This document shows positions 25,101-36,885 of a DNA stretch of 64,000 bases, piece after piece. Position numbers and translations under genes: made by a program. Below the pieces are notes generated by a model, which worked only from the letters and a program-made list of their open reading frames with translations, had not been told where the DNA came from and searched no databases. Source of the stretch: Crossaster papposus (lineage: Eukaryota > Echinodermata > Asteroidea > Velatida > Solasteridae); NCBI GenBank assembly GCA_037893245.1, contig JBAIAA010000699.1, positions 62,001 to 126,000 on the forward strand, in the 5' to 3' direction. Position 1 is the first letter of the stretch, and the number at the start of each line of letters is the position of its first letter.

Positions 25101-28100
25101 CTATCCAGACTTACTTACTCGAGAAGACTAGAGTAGTTCACCAGTCAATCGGAGAGCGGAATTTCCACATCTTTTACCAGGTATTTTCTTTTCCTCTCGG
25201 GAAGTTTTCGAAAAATTGAGAAAAGCTTGCTTCAAATGCAGCTCATAACAAGTATTTCAAGTATTCCAACTTTTCCTCCTTTTTTCCCTCGAAATTCTGT
25301 CTACTTTTTTGGTCCCACAACTTCGAAAAATTAAATCTCATTAAATATTTTTCATAAGTGTTACACACTGTTATATGTATATCACACAATATCACAGAAT
25401 AGCTCGGAAAAAAAGCGTTTGTTTTCAACTGGCGTCGAGCAGTTATTCTTATGGCGATCGCAAATTTGTCCATATAAAATTCTATTTTTCGGATAATTAC
25501 AGGATATCTAGCGAAATCATTTTGCTGGATGCCTAGTATCATTATTTACTTTCAAATGAGTAAGAAATTTCTTAATAATTTGATAGTAAATATTTTCGAT
25601 ATTTGCAAATGGTGTATCCTACCTTTAAAGCACAGTTTTACTTTGCTCGTTTTGTCGTTGCAGTTATACCAAGGAGCAAGTAGCGAGGACAGAGCTCGCC
25701 TGGGTCTAGGCCTTCCAGATCATCACATCAACTACCTGCCGATGCAAGCCATGACAGACACGGCCTCAGGTGATTGTGAAGCATTCAAGACGACAAGAGA
25801 AGCAATGCTCAATGTTGGTCTCTCCCACGACAAACAGATGGATGTGTTCAAGGTGAATTAGGGGAATTCCTAGTTTCGGGGTTTTCTTAGCTTTCGAGGC
25901 TGAGCAATGTTTAGTCGAGTGAATTTTGTGTGATTGTTTTGTCTCGCGGTGAGTTTATGTGATTATGCCAATTGAGAGTTTTAGAAGCTGAGGTGAGTTT
26001 TAAGATTTTCGGGTTTCGTTGGATAAAATAATGTTAATTACCAACACACTTTTTTTTTTGGGGGGGGGGGGGGACACAAGCTTTTGCCTAGTTACGTAAG
26101 AGACACTCAGCAATAATACATTGTTAACAATGGATGAGAATTTCACAAAGACACCAGATCATTTCGGAGCTGGGGGTTGCTAGTGTAAGGCTTGCCCCGA
26201 ATCACGTGATATAGTTTATGGGCCAAACAATTTCAGCAAGTCAGTGTTATTCAAATGTAATAAATATCTAGGAGAGTTGATATAGCTTCTGATCGGTCGA
26301 GACTCGATCACGTGGAGGGCATTATTTTGTAGTAATGAACATTTGAGCAAATTCACTGTATATTCCCTAAATAACAGGGTGAGGACCCAGTCATTCACTG
26401 CGTGATAACGGACCGGGTTGGGGGATGACCGCTGGTAATGGATCAACCCGGTCTGTTATCACGCAGTAATGACCGGGTCCTCACACTTGAAAATTGAATA
26501 TGTATTGAATTAGAAGTAGTAAAGTAGTAGTAAGTTGATAATTATATCGTCTTCCTGTGTAGGTTTTGTCTGGTCTACTGCATCTAGGTAACTTTAGCTT
26601 CACCAGTGATGGCGAACTGGAGCCATGTGACATCGATGAAGACAATAAGGGTGATTATTGGCAGTCATTCAAGCATATTTAGTGGTAGAATATATCGTTT
26701 GTTGGTTGTGCATTTTCATCGTTTGAAGCATCAATATTCTAAGATTTTGATTTCAATTCAAACATTTGCGGAGTCACAATTCGAATTGCGACCAAAATCT
26801 GCATTAAGGGTGGGTTCTCAGCCAATGGATTGCAGCTACTCGCGTGTCCCGGCGTGTCTCGCACTAAACAGGCCAATAGCAGCACCACCGCTTGCGCCGC
26901 GCAACATTTAAACTATTTGCGGAAATTTCCAAATGTGTGTCTCTGAATTTAATGCGATCATTGGAAGTCAGGGAAAAGTTGCGGAATTTGCAGAAATTGC
27001 AGATTTTTTGTTTGTTTTTTGTTTCACAGCCTACCAGTTGTCCAGGGATTTTGCCACCGGCCTCCTTGGCCTGGACGGGGAACAGCTTGAGAGGAGTCTA
27101 ACCTTCAGGAGGATAACGGCCACTCACAGTAAGAGGAAGAGCGTCTTCATGAGACCGTGCACGGTAGAGGAGGCCGCAACCAGACGCGATTGCATGGCCA
27201 AACTGCTGTACGCAAGGTGTGTGTAGTTTGCAATGTGAAAAAAGTTGTAAATTAAAGGGATGTTATACATTTGTCAATTGTGCATTTTTATTATCGTTTG
27301 AAGCAGCAAAAATGCTCAAATTCTAAAGAATAGCGCTTGACAAGTAACCTGGGGCCAATTTCACGGAGCTGCTAAGCACAACAATTTGCTTAGCACAAAA
27401 ACGTCTTGCTCATTAAAAACAAGTTATCAGCCAAAATTCTACGCGTTTTTTATGCTAAGCAAAAAAACAGCTGATTATCAATCAAAAACAATAAAGATCA
27501 CGTGAAAATTTGGTCTGTAACCTTGTTTTTACCAAGGACAAATTTTCATGCTAAGCAAATTTGTGTGCTTAGCAGCTCCGTGAAATTGGCCCCAGGCTAA
27601 GTTTGATTTCTGTGAATGCTGTATATTCCCGAGAAAAAAATATTCTAAGATTTCAATTTTTTATTCAGCCGATTGTAGTTACTGGGGAAAATTTCCAAAA
27701 TATCTCTAAATAAGTTTTAGTTAATGCAGGATTTTTGTTTAGTTACTTTTTTGATAGCTGCAAAAAGGTATACTTCAGCTTTAAGGAACTAAAATTTAAT
27801 TTATTTTAAAACTCCTGGCTGTAAAAAGAAGTTCTAAAATCTGCTGCTAGTTAATTCTCTCATTCCTGTGGCATCAAAGATAAACCAGTTCGCGCTGGGA
27901 TTATTTTAACATCACTGAGCCAAGGTGCGGGATTATTTTTAACGAAACTCGATCAGAGGCGGGTTCAGGCCAATGGTATCGGAAAGCACACCCACGCATT
28001 TCCAACCTTGCTCGCTGCTGACAAACATTTCCGGCCTTGCTCGTGACGTGTTTATGCGTCATCCGATTCGAATCTGGGAAAAACTTTGCGTGTATATGCG

Positions 28101-31100
28101 TCCTCCGGCGCGAACTGGTTAATGATAAAAACCCTAATTTGGTTTTCAAATTTGTCCAATTGTACAGGCTCTTTGATTGGCTAGTTGCCTTCATCAACAA
28201 GTCCACCTGCGCCAATCAGTGGCGTTCTTTCATTGGTCTGCTGGATATCTACGGATTTGAAAGCTTCCAATCCAACAGCCTGGAGCAGCTCTGCATAAAT
28301 TATGCAAACGAGAAGCTTCAGCAGCACTTTGTGGCTCACTTTCTCCGAGCGGAGCAGGTTATTATTATTATTATTATTAATTCTTTCTGGTAATGAAACC
28401 AAGGATCCCCCAAAAGCGCTCTATAGGCACTGTAGCTCGCAAGCCTGAAGAAACCTGTAGAAAGAAGACAATGAGAAGAAGGTATAGTTTTAGAGCCGGG
28501 AGGAAAACCCCAGAAGAATATCCTGGGGAAAACCCACGGAATCAGGCAGGCACTGAAAACCGAATCCACATATTGGCCCAGAAGGAGTTCGAACCTGGGT
28601 CATAGCGGTGGAAGGCGAGGAAAGAACCGCTACGCCAACCTAACTCCCCTGAGGTACTTTATACATTGTGTAGTGAACAGAATTTAGGCTTTTGAGGCAT
28701 TTGGCTGATGTACTGCTAGTAAGAACCAGTGTAGGAAAATTGACTGCTTCAAATAGTGCAGTAAAAACTATAGCCTTCCGAGGTGATCCATGGAGCATTC
28801 TATTTTTTTTCCAAGGCAAAGGAAAAGGAATGATTCCTGGATTAATGAGGGCGGGGTGATGGTGCGTGTGCCCTTGGGCAAGGCACTTTGTCACTCTTTG
28901 CTTCTCTCCGCCCAGGACTAACATCTCTGTTCCATTTGTCAATTTTGAATTCCTTTTTTTTTTGTTTGTTTTTATCCAGGAAGAGTATTCCATTGAGGGA
29001 ATTGTGTGGCAGTTCTTTAGCTTCACTGATAACCGGCCTTGTCTGGACGTCATCGAAGGCAAAAGTAGCATCTTCTCCTTTCTGAATGAGGTAAACAAAA
29101 TTTCCGAGGCTTATTGGATGAAGCTGCCCATTAACGGTAATTAGCAGAATATTTAGGACCTTCTCTCAAGAACTTGCGTCTCAGGGTTGAATTGAGGCTT
29201 CTCACAGCTGGGACCAATTTCATAGAGCTGCTAAGCTCAAAAATGTGCTTAGCATGACAATTTGTCCTTGGCAAAAACAAGTTTACAGATCAAGTTTTCA
29301 CTTGATCTTTATTGTTCTGGATTAATAATCAACTGTTTTTTTGCTTAGCATGAAAAACACGTATAATTTTGGCTAGTAACCTGTTTTTAATGAGCAAGAC
29401 TTTTTTGTGCTAAGCACATTTTTTTGCTTAGCACCTCTTTGAAATTGGCCCCTGTCCGGGATGTTTGCAGCGTTTGATTCTCCTGAGTTTTTATCGGTTA
29501 CGTTTAGGAGTGTCGTCTTAACCGTCAGACGGATGCGTCGGCGTTCAGCACCAGACTACTGGACGGCATCAATGCAAAGCACATCTACAAACCACCGGTC
29601 ACAGTCCGGTACCCTGCCTTCGTTGTCAGGCACTATGCGGGTGATGTCACCTACAGTGCACACGGTCTCATTGAGAAAAACAAGGTAAGCCGTTGTGAGG
29701 CTGTGTCTATTTCACATGGCTGGAAAAAAACATGCACCTATGGAAGCTACGTACTGGCTACTGGCTGCAGCCACTTCCCATAGACTTATGTGTTATAGAC
29801 TAGCCAAAGCCAAGTATTTCCTAAAAGCCCTAACAAATATATATATATATATATATTTCCAACAATAATTTGTCTATGGCAAGCCCATTTAACAATTATT
29901 ACTTACGCGATGATATTCAGAGATATCTCTCAATGAATTAACCAGTTCGCGCCGGGATTATTTTAACATCACTGAGCCGACGCGCGGGATTATTTTTAAC
30001 GAAACTCAATCCGAGGCATGTTCAGGCCGATGGTACCAGGAAGCACACCCACGCATTTTTGGCCTTGCTCGCTGCTGACAGACATTTCCGGCCTTGCTCG
30101 TGGCGTGTTTATGCGTCATCTGTTTTGAATCTGGCGAAAAACTTTGTGTTTATATACGTCATCCGGCGCGAACTGGTTAAATATATATCTCTAATTCATT
30201 CAGAGATATCTTTGAATAACTGTAAAATATTGTCGCGAAAATGGCTCGCGATAGACACATTTTGCTAGTCTAGTCAGTCTACATCACTACCACGTTGCGG
30301 TGCATTACTAGTTTCGTTGCAACACTCGCATTGTTTCGTAGTTCATTTTTCATATCACACAAAGTACGCACAGCTATTTCTTTTTAACATGAAAAACATA
30401 TGTTGTCTTTACCTCTAGGACCACATCCCAGTTGAATTAATTGAGCTGGCAGTCAAGAGTACTAACCCATTTGTCAGCAAGTTAGTGCAAAGAGATTTAG
30501 CTAAGCATGAGGTATGTACATATACATAATTATTTTATCATTTAGAAAGAGAACCTTAAAACAAGATTTAATAAAAGAAAACGTGGTTTTTTTTAGAAAA
30601 GCAACAATTTATTAACCCTAACCCTATAGGGTGTATAGAAATTTGTATTATTTGATGGATTCAGCACTGTTAGGTTAAAAGTAGAATACACCATTTGCAG
30701 ATAACGAAAATGTTTACTCCCGATTTATTAACAAATCTCTTACATATTTGAAAGTGAATAAGGATTCTAGGCATCAAGCAAGATGATTGCCCTATATATC
30801 CTGTAAAAACAATCGCGGTCGACGGACAGCGATCGCGAAAAAAAAATTCCTTGTTTGTTGGTTTGTCCCACTGTCTACTTTGTACAAGCGCCTAAAATAA
30901 TAATAATAAGAGTGTATTTCTCTGAATCTTTAAACCAAAAGTGTGCACCTTGATTATTTTGATAAGTTGTATTGATATCGATTTAATTTTAATCGGTGAT
31001 TTAAATTTCATCCAAGATCCAGTCAGCCAAGAATGGAAAGGTCCAAGCCAAAACCGTGGCCTCGAAGTTTAAGGTAATTATCAATCGGACCCGTAAAATG

Positions 31101-34100
31101 TAGCTTAGAAATAAACATGATACAAAAAGTTTGAAAGTCCGAAGAATTAAGACTTTTTTATTGAAGGTAACATTTTGTCCGGATTAAAAAAATAATTAAA
31201 AAAAAATATTTGTTCCCTTATTTCAAATTACACAAAAACACAAATTTGCAAAGTAATTGCACAATTATTGAATTATTGAACAGTTTGAAAAGTATAGTTT
31301 TGGTAATAATCTAGACTACTTTATATTAAAAATATTTAATGGGTACTTTTTCTCTCAAAAGTACCCATTAACCTAGTAATCTGTATATTACTCCATACTG
31401 CCCTGCCTGTTACTACTTGTAATGCCGAAACTGCCTAGGCAGAGTACAATGTATTTAAGGTGAAGGTGCTTATGGTCCGAGAGAAAAACTTTCCAAACCT
31501 CCTTCGGGTATTAACTAGTTTGCGCCAAATGACATATATAAACGCAAAGTTTCCCCAATATTCAAAACGGATGACGCATAAACACGCCAAGAGCAAGGTC
31601 GTAAATGTCTGTCAGCAGCGAGCAATATGTCGGAAATGGGTGGGTGTGCTTCCCGGTACTATCGGGCTGAACCCACAACATATCGAGTTTCAATAAAAAT
31701 AATCCCGCCCGTCAGCTCAGTGATGTTAAACTAATCCCGGCGCGAACTGGTTAAGAGAATTTAGACATTTTATGATGAAATTTATATTTTAAGAGTGTCT
31801 CTATTCTCCATTTTGGCGGTCAGACTTCTCTAGATAGCCTGATGACCATACTGACTTCCACGGCTCCCCACTACATCCGCTGCATCAAACCCAACCTAGC
31901 CTGTCAGCCAGACGTCTTTGACAGCCGCCACGTGGTGTCTCAGCTCAGGGCTTGCGGTGTGCTAGAGACTATTGCCATCAGCGCTAAAGGCTTCCCTGCA
32001 AGGTTTGGGCACGACCACAGCGAGTGGTGTCGGATTGTTTAGTATGATAATGAAAAAAGACGGTTTAGATATTGAAAGAAAAATAATAATTTATGGCCAC
32101 ATTATATGTAAGGGGTACAAATATGTGTCCTATGTGTCTCTGCATCATTAAAATTATAAATAAAACTGAAATTGACTTTAACCAGTTCGTGCCGGGATTA
32201 TTTTCACATCACCGAGCCGAGGCGCGGGGTTATTTTTCCTGAAACTTGATCCGAGGCGGGTTTAAGCCGATGGTACCGGGAAGCACACCCACGCATTTCT
32301 GACCTTGCTCGCTGCTGACAGACATTTCCGGCCTTGCTCGTGACGTGTTTATGCGTCATCTGTTTTGAATCTGGGGAAAACTTTGCGAGTATATATGTCC
32401 TTTGGCGCGAACTGGTTAAACTATTTTATTTTATTTGACAGTTACTTTGCTTTACATATTCATTCTGGGAGATACGCACTGAACTGACCATTAATAGTGC
32501 CCACGCGCATGTGTACGTCGTTCCAACAGTTGCGCGACCCATTTGCGGATTACAAAATAATTTTGTAATTCTACCGTGTGTTCCCACTGTGACTTTGTTC
32601 TTTGTTTTACCGCGACGGAATGTTTACTGGCCTTGTGAAGCTGTTAGAATTTCACACATTGCTGGCACTGATCTGCGGCTAAGCGGAAACTTTCCACGAT
32701 CACTTTTGGCCTGGTAGTTTGACATCACCGTCGCGGTACGTTGACAGGGATGTTAGTCTACAGAAAAGTCGCGGTACATTAACCCAAACAAAAGTTTAAG
32801 GGGGAATTTTTTGGCCTGTTTTTTTTTAGAATTCCCTATGCCGAGTTCCTACAGCGCTACCGAGCCCTGCATCACACCAAGAGAGAACACCCACCATCCC
32901 TCCTTACTTACAATGACGGAGGGACTGCCAAGACGTTCTGCCTGTCCCTCGTGGAGCGCATCTTTGGAGATGAAGATAAGGAGAACGAAAAGCCCAGGGC
33001 ACAGTTTGGCAAAACGAAGGTTTTCCTGCGCTCCGGACAGGTATTGGTTTTTGAAAACAGATAATGGGTACTAATTATAATATTCCTGTAACTTTCCGGG
33101 AGAATTTACCTTAAACCCGTCCAAATTCACTGTGCAGTATCTTGTACGATTGCATTCCCTGGATGAGCCGACACCGCGTTATAAGAAGTGTTCTTGCTTT
33201 ATGCGGAAGTTTTCTACTGTTAGGGAAATTGGGACCGAGTTATGGGGACACTCTTGTAGTGTCCAAAGTGTTTTCAGTCCCCATAATAACTCCACCGGAT
33301 TGTGTGTATGAACCTTCCATATATTCTGTGGACCTCTGAACAAAAGACGTCCACAGAATGCAGGCCGAGGGTACGGATTGTGGACTTGCACACGTCCACA
33401 GTATGTTTCCCCCCCCCCCCCTTTCTGAAAAAGAGCCACACAGGGGAAATGGGTTTAAGGTAATTATATTTAGAAAAATGAAGGGGTACACTTGAAAGTC
33501 CCAGAATCAAATGTGGGGTTGAAAATATTTTCAGGAAGCAGACATTTTTTGTATTTGGCTGTTTTCATAACTACACGAAACAAAGGAATGTCCTCAGTAA
33601 GTCTGTGTGCACTTCAGGTGTAAAACAAAATTTGACATCACAAGCCAAAATAAGTTGCCTTGCTCTAAAATCTGTCACTTGGAAATAGATTGTAGTTTGA
33701 TCTGGCTCCTTGAAGTTTAAGAGTTACAGTTTCTAGTCATCCCGTATAACGTTTTCTCTTTCTTTCCTCTCCTATTTTAGCTTGAGGAGCTGGAGGGACT
33801 GAGGGCTCTGGCCATGACGGAGGCTGCTGCCTGCATCCAACGTTCCTGGAGGAGGTATCAGAGACGGCAGGGAGTCAGGCGACTGGAGGCTACAACATTG
33901 ATCCAAGCAGGTAAGGGAAACAGGGTACCCTATGCTGCTTTGATTCTCTTGTTGAGAATGAGGCCGGGTCGAAAATGGGCTTCCAGAGCTACGGCTAAGC
34001 TGTTGTCAGCCTGCTCACGCGTAGTTGTAATGGGCAAAAACCTAGACAATAGCCATAGACAAGAGTTTCAGGTGCGGCCTTAATATCATTACAGCTAATG

Positions 34101-36885
34101 TCTACCATTTGCGGCTATCCAAAAAGTAACCAACTTTTTAATTATTGTTGAGCAACCTATTTGTAAAGATATTAATGACACTAAGCTCCTTGTGAAATTA
34201 TTCTTTCTGGCATGCTGTCGGAATTTTGAAGAAAACCAGAAAAGGAGGTCAATTACAAAGATGCATCTCGGAGATGAATTTTTTGAGATTTCCGTTAGTA
34301 GTTGGTTTGTAATCCATGAATGTCGCACTGTTATTGGCCGGTTCGGTGCGTGACGTGTGTAGCTTCACCGGAACGGCAATCCGCAGGTCGCAGGTTCAAA
34401 CCCCACTCAACTTTGAAACTTTATGTGAGTTAGTCTTGCATACGCACTGTGGACCTCCGAACAATATAGGTCTACACGATGCGGGAAAACGTTACGGTTT
34501 GCGGACCTGGCCAGGTCCACAGTCTGTTTTGCCGTCTCTGAAAAAGAGCGCTAGAGGAAAAAACGGGTTAGGATTATATATATAGAAAAGGTAAGAGGAA
34601 CAGCTGAGGGCCCAGAATCAACATTTGAGGTTAAATTTGTTTTAGGGAAGCGAGAAAAATGAGTATTTAGTCAACGTTTTTTAACTACACGAAGACAAAG
34701 GAATGTCCACAGTACGTATGTAAGGTAAACCTAATTGCTCGTATACCCGCAGCCCTATGGGAAAAGTAACACAATAGGACAATAGGATAAATTTACCCCA
34801 GAGCGAAAATCCTTAGAAATCTATTTACCCCAGAGTGGAAATGCCATAGCGTTAAATATTACAATAGGACAAAGAAAAACAAAAGAGGGTAACAAAGGTC
34901 TTTCCCACAAGTCTCCATATGCACGTCTATGTGTGGGTGCGTTTGTAATGACCGGCAATCGTGGTCGTCGGACAAAAGAATTGGGAGGCAAACAATGGGT
35001 CCACGATTGACACAACGTCCACGATCTCAACTCGTGTACAAATCCTATGGCGATCATCCGAAAGTACAAACAAAAGAGGTAAGACGGTCGGACAATGCCC
35101 CGTCCACGATTGCCGGTCTATACATGACTGTGTGTTCTTGTATCGTATTACGATCGAGGATCGAAACACAAAAGAGAACAAAGGTAACAAAGGATCCTCG
35201 AAGGACGGTTTGCTTGTTCGAATTCGGACCTCGATCACTCGGGTAAGCATTAGGTAATGGGGTTAGGTTATAGTAAAGGAACAAAGGAAAACACAATATC
35301 GATCCTCGGTCGTTATGTGGTTTACGACTGTGTGTGTGTGTGTGTGGTCTTTTTTTAGCATATCGTGGGTGGAAGGTGCGCCAGTGCCTGGAAATAATGA
35401 ATGACGCGGCCCGGGTCATACAACAGGCCATGCTGGAACACTGGATCCGAAGACAACAGGAGAGAGAACAACAATGGCTGGAGGAGGAGTCTAGTCAGCA
35501 AGTCTTGCTGGAGAAGAGTCTAACTGAAGATGATGACCTCAGGAAGGTCGACACTTTAGAGGATAATCTCAAGAATGCCAACACTTCAGAGGATGATCTC
35601 AGGAATGTCGACACTTCCGAGGATGATCTCAGGAATGCCAACACTTCAGAGGATGATCTCAGGAATGTCGACACTTCAGAGGATGAAGTTAGTTATTTTT
35701 TATTTATTTTAAATTTTTGAACGATTGGTTGCTTTTTAGTTCAGAAAAAATTGTCGGGTAAAAAAATTTGATTCTACAGAGTGCAACAGTAGGATTTGCA
35801 AAGATAAACCGGTTTCTCGAGCCAGTTCGCTTATTTCTTTTTACCCGCTGCCTTAAAAACAAAATCAAAATGTAGTTGCAAACGTGACGGCTTTTTCGGA
35901 CACAAGGAATCAGCAAAAGAGTCAGAAGAATCTATAAACTATTTTGGGAGAGGATTATGGCCACCTTTCCCCCTTTTTATCAAAAGCTCAGATGGGCGAA
36001 AACAAATTTTTACTTGGCCTAAAAGCTGCAATTTCAACATCATTGTTAACTCGTACCGTTCAAAATGTACAATTTCGTAACGGCGGATTACAGTGATCAA
36101 AGCACTTTGGCAAGTTATATACTCGCGTGAAAGCAGCGCCCTCAATTAATACCGTTGCACGAGCTATTACTAACGTTAATTAGTCATTTTTGTTTTACCA
36201 TTTAATCACCCCTAATTTTGTAATAACAAAATCTGGTCCTCGTCACTGTCTGTTTGGGATTCCTGCCGGTACCCTTGCCAAATACGAATGCTGTCAGGTG
36301 TCCAAGAAAAATGCAGACATACATACATAGAGAGATGTTCTCATTTATATGCAAGGTAAGATTGTTAATACCTTCGATTGAATAAGTCACTGATGCTGCT
36401 CTAAAACTCAAATTCATTTTTGTGTATTATTTGTTATACTCAAGGCTGGTGTGTTTCTTGTGTTTGGTTGTTTCCCGTAGGAATTCCACGAGTGCAGAGA
36501 TAGACTCTCGGCCCTGATGGAGCCAGAGCATCTCAGCCGCAGATCACGCCCCGACACCCAACCACTACGATCTCTCCCGGGCACGGCGCTGCTTCATGCG
36601 CCCCCGACCACCGCCTCGGCCCTGTACAATACCGGGATCCTCCCTAGACGCTGCAGCAAGTGCGGGTCCGTCGCGAACCCTCCGCCGGACCCGCAAACAG
36701 CGGACGATCTGGACGGGGACGAAGATGCCGAAGACAGAACGAAACCGAAACGAGAAGAAGACACGGGGATGGCCGGACGGAGTCTCGGTGCGACCATAGT
36801 CGGCATTCTCAAAAGACCGGCCGTGGATTTTGCGCTGGCCGCGGTGGTGACAGCATTACTATTTAAAGGACCTGTCCACCTTTAA
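19119..36885 (+). CDS. MYO19: Class XIX-like unconventional myosin, complete, 22 coding exons
   Basis: Actin-based motor; vertebrate MYO19 moves and anchors mitochondria. Coding exons: 19119-19193, 19782-19829, 20083-20187, 20724-20832, 22084-22226, 23092-23205, 24002-24060, 24666-24809, 25078-25180, 25664-25852, 26563-26650, 27030-27216, 28168-28357, 28980-29090, 29508-29684, 30419-30511, 31017-31073, 31824-32002, 32830-33040, 33781-33910, 35359-35687, 36481-36885. All phases fit, giving 1081 codons. Residues 1-41 are lysine-rich. An SH3-like strand region follows (about 42-80, '[15 protein letters not shown]'). P-loop GESGAGKT 192-199; switch [10 protein letters not shown] 250-258; switch II DIYGFES 481-487; 'LNEECRLNR' and 'ISAKGFPAR' match MYO19 closely. 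Three IQ motifs lie at about 812-870. A 10-residue acidic repeat follows, then a basic/acidic tail and a 15-residue hydrophobic segment (1061-1075) at the very end. Several donors are weak (gttaca, gtcaga, gttatt). The tail does not resemble the vertebrate MYO19 tail I recall, so class assignment rests on the motor. Confidence 0.9.
20403..20705 (-). repeat. SINE with tRNA-like B-box
   Basis: The minus strand contains a B-box-like 'GGTTCGAGTCC' variant (plus-strand 'GGACTCGAACCCACAACC') and the body 'GTGTGCCCTTGGGCAAGGCA'. A fragment of the same body lies at 28856-28920 in the opposite orientation. Myosin intron 3. Confidence 0.65.
21005..21393. mobile_element. MITE family B copy 4
   Basis: Full-length between TTAA ends in myosin intron 4. 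The GC palindromic core is decayed ('GCCAGACGGCGATC'). Confidence 0.85.
21599..21920. mobile_element. MITE with CTGGGGCCGTATTCACAAAAG termini
   Basis: About 322 bp. Termini CTGGGGCCGTATTCACAAAA and its complement; the interior has repeated ACTTAAGT-type palindromes. It shares the outer CTGGGGCC with family C and the GGGGCCGTAT with the element at 50090-50853. Confidence 0.85.
22303..22753. mobile_element. TGTGACC-type MITE H5
   Basis: About 450 bp and nearly identical to H8 (58630-59078). Both ends: TGTGACC, 21-base spacer (containing AATCAGGAAT), AAGTCGC/AAGTCTC. Myosin intron 5. Confidence 0.95.
23347..23940. repeat. Minisatellite, about 22-bp unit ACTGGACTTGTGATTACTT
   Basis: About 27 units of (T)GACTGGACTTGTGATTACTTA, with a TTTACTT variant forming sub-blocks, in myosin intron 6. 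The ACTGGACTTG core is the same word as in the PPIL2 intron 11 array, but no inverted-repeat ends were found here. Confidence 0.9.
24478..24545. repeat. Perfect-stem inverted repeat
   Basis: Arms of about 24 bases (GGAGTCTGGGTGCT then ATAATTACCC and the complement) around a short TCGCCTTCGGCTC loop. A possible foldback end in myosin intron 7; no coding content. Confidence 0.8.
25393..25627. mobile_element. MITE family B copy 5, left part lost
   Basis: Right-hand two thirds of the family, ending in the standard ATGGTGTATCCTACCTTTAA terminus. Myosin intron 9, 36 bases before exon 10. Confidence 0.8.
26073..26216. mobile_element. Palindromic family D fragment
   Basis: Matches the central palindrome of family D ('AGTTACGTAAGAGACACTCA' to 'CCCCGAATCACGTGATATAG'); the outer arms are missing. 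Confidence 0.75.
26378..26485. repeat. Long hairpin with arms of about 41 bases
   Basis: Left arm starts GTGAGGACCCAGTCATTCAC; the right arm is its complement with few mismatches ('CTGTTATCACGCAGTAATGA'), around a loop of about 23 bases. Myosin intron 10. Confidence 0.85.
27348..27597. mobile_element. MITE family C copy 2 (CTGGGGCCAATTTCA)
   Basis: Complete, 250 bp, with CTGGGGCCAATTTCACGGAG and its complement at the ends and repeated GCTAAGCA words inside. Myosin intron 12. Confidence 0.95.
27880..28122. mobile_element. TTAA MITE family A copy 3
   Basis: About 243 bp. The left TTAA is mutated to TAAA and the right TTAA is intact. It ends 46 bases before myosin exon 13. Confidence 0.9.
28384..28650 (-). 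repeat. tRNA-derived SINE, copy 1
   Basis: On the minus strand: A-box 'TGGCGTAGCGG', B-box 'GGTTCGAACTCC', then 'CTGGGCCAATATGTGGATTC' and 'CCCCAGGATATTCTTCTGGG'. The same body occurs in plus orientation at 39233-39372. It sits 26 bases after the exon 13 donor of the myosin gene. Confidence 0.8.
28856..28920 (+). repeat. SINE body fragment
   Basis: 'GTGTGCCCTTGGGCAAGGCA' followed by CTTTGTCACTCTTTGCTTC, the inverse of the SINE at 20403-20705. It lies 60 bases before myosin exon 14. Confidence 0.65.
29208..29454. mobile_element. MITE family C copy 3
   Basis: About 247 bp, termini CTGGGACCAATTTCATAGAG and complement ending GGCCCCTG. Myosin intron 14, ending 54 bases before exon 15. Confidence 0.9.
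29938..30180. mobile_element. TTAA MITE family A copy 4
   Basis: Complete, TTAACCAGTTCGCGCCGG at the left and exact complement at the right. Myosin intron 15. Confidence 0.95.
30674..30845. mobile_element. MITE family B copy 6, right half lost
   Basis: Left terminus TTAAAAGTAGAATACACCAT through the GC-rich centre (GGTCGACGGACAGCGATCGC), then it stops. Confidence 0.75.
31511..31754. mobile_element. TTAA MITE family A copy 5, opposite orientation
   Basis: The interior is the reverse complement of the other copies; TTAA at both ends. Myosin intron 17. Confidence 0.9.
32178..32419. mobile_element. TTAA MITE family A copy 6
   Basis: Complete 242-bp copy in myosin intron 18, with TTAA at both ends. 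Confidence 0.95.
33230..33600. mobile_element. Family G element, diverged copy 1
   Basis: Contains CTGTGGACCTCTGAACAAAA and 'ACTACACGAAACAAAGGAAT', which correspond to 34440-34730. A poly-C run at 33410-33421 interrupts it. Myosin intron 19. Confidence 0.6.
34424..34732. mobile_element. Family G element copy 2
   Basis: Inverted termini TGCATACGCACTGTGGACCT and complement of GTCCACAGTACGTATGTAAG. Reverse orientation relative to copies 3 and 4. Confidence 0.85.
34949..35119. mobile_element. Family F element copy 1
   Basis: Termini TGACCGGCAATCGTGG and complement; about 171 bp. Shared with 40128-40307 and 40948-41126. Family E follows after ten bases. Confidence 0.85.
35129..35335. mobile_element. 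Family E element copy 2
   Basis: Same sequence as the nested insert at 4678-4886. It ends in a (GT)n run directly before the acceptor of myosin exon 21 (35359). Confidence 0.75.
35532..35681 (+). repeat. 30-bp coding minisatellite in myosin exon 21
   Basis: Exactly five in-frame 30-bp units (GATGATCTCAGGAATGTCGA plus ACACTTCAGAG) encode a ten-residue acidic repeat of the type [10 protein letters not shown]. The last three units alternate VD, AN, VD. It lies between the IQ motifs and the tail. Confidence 0.95.
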
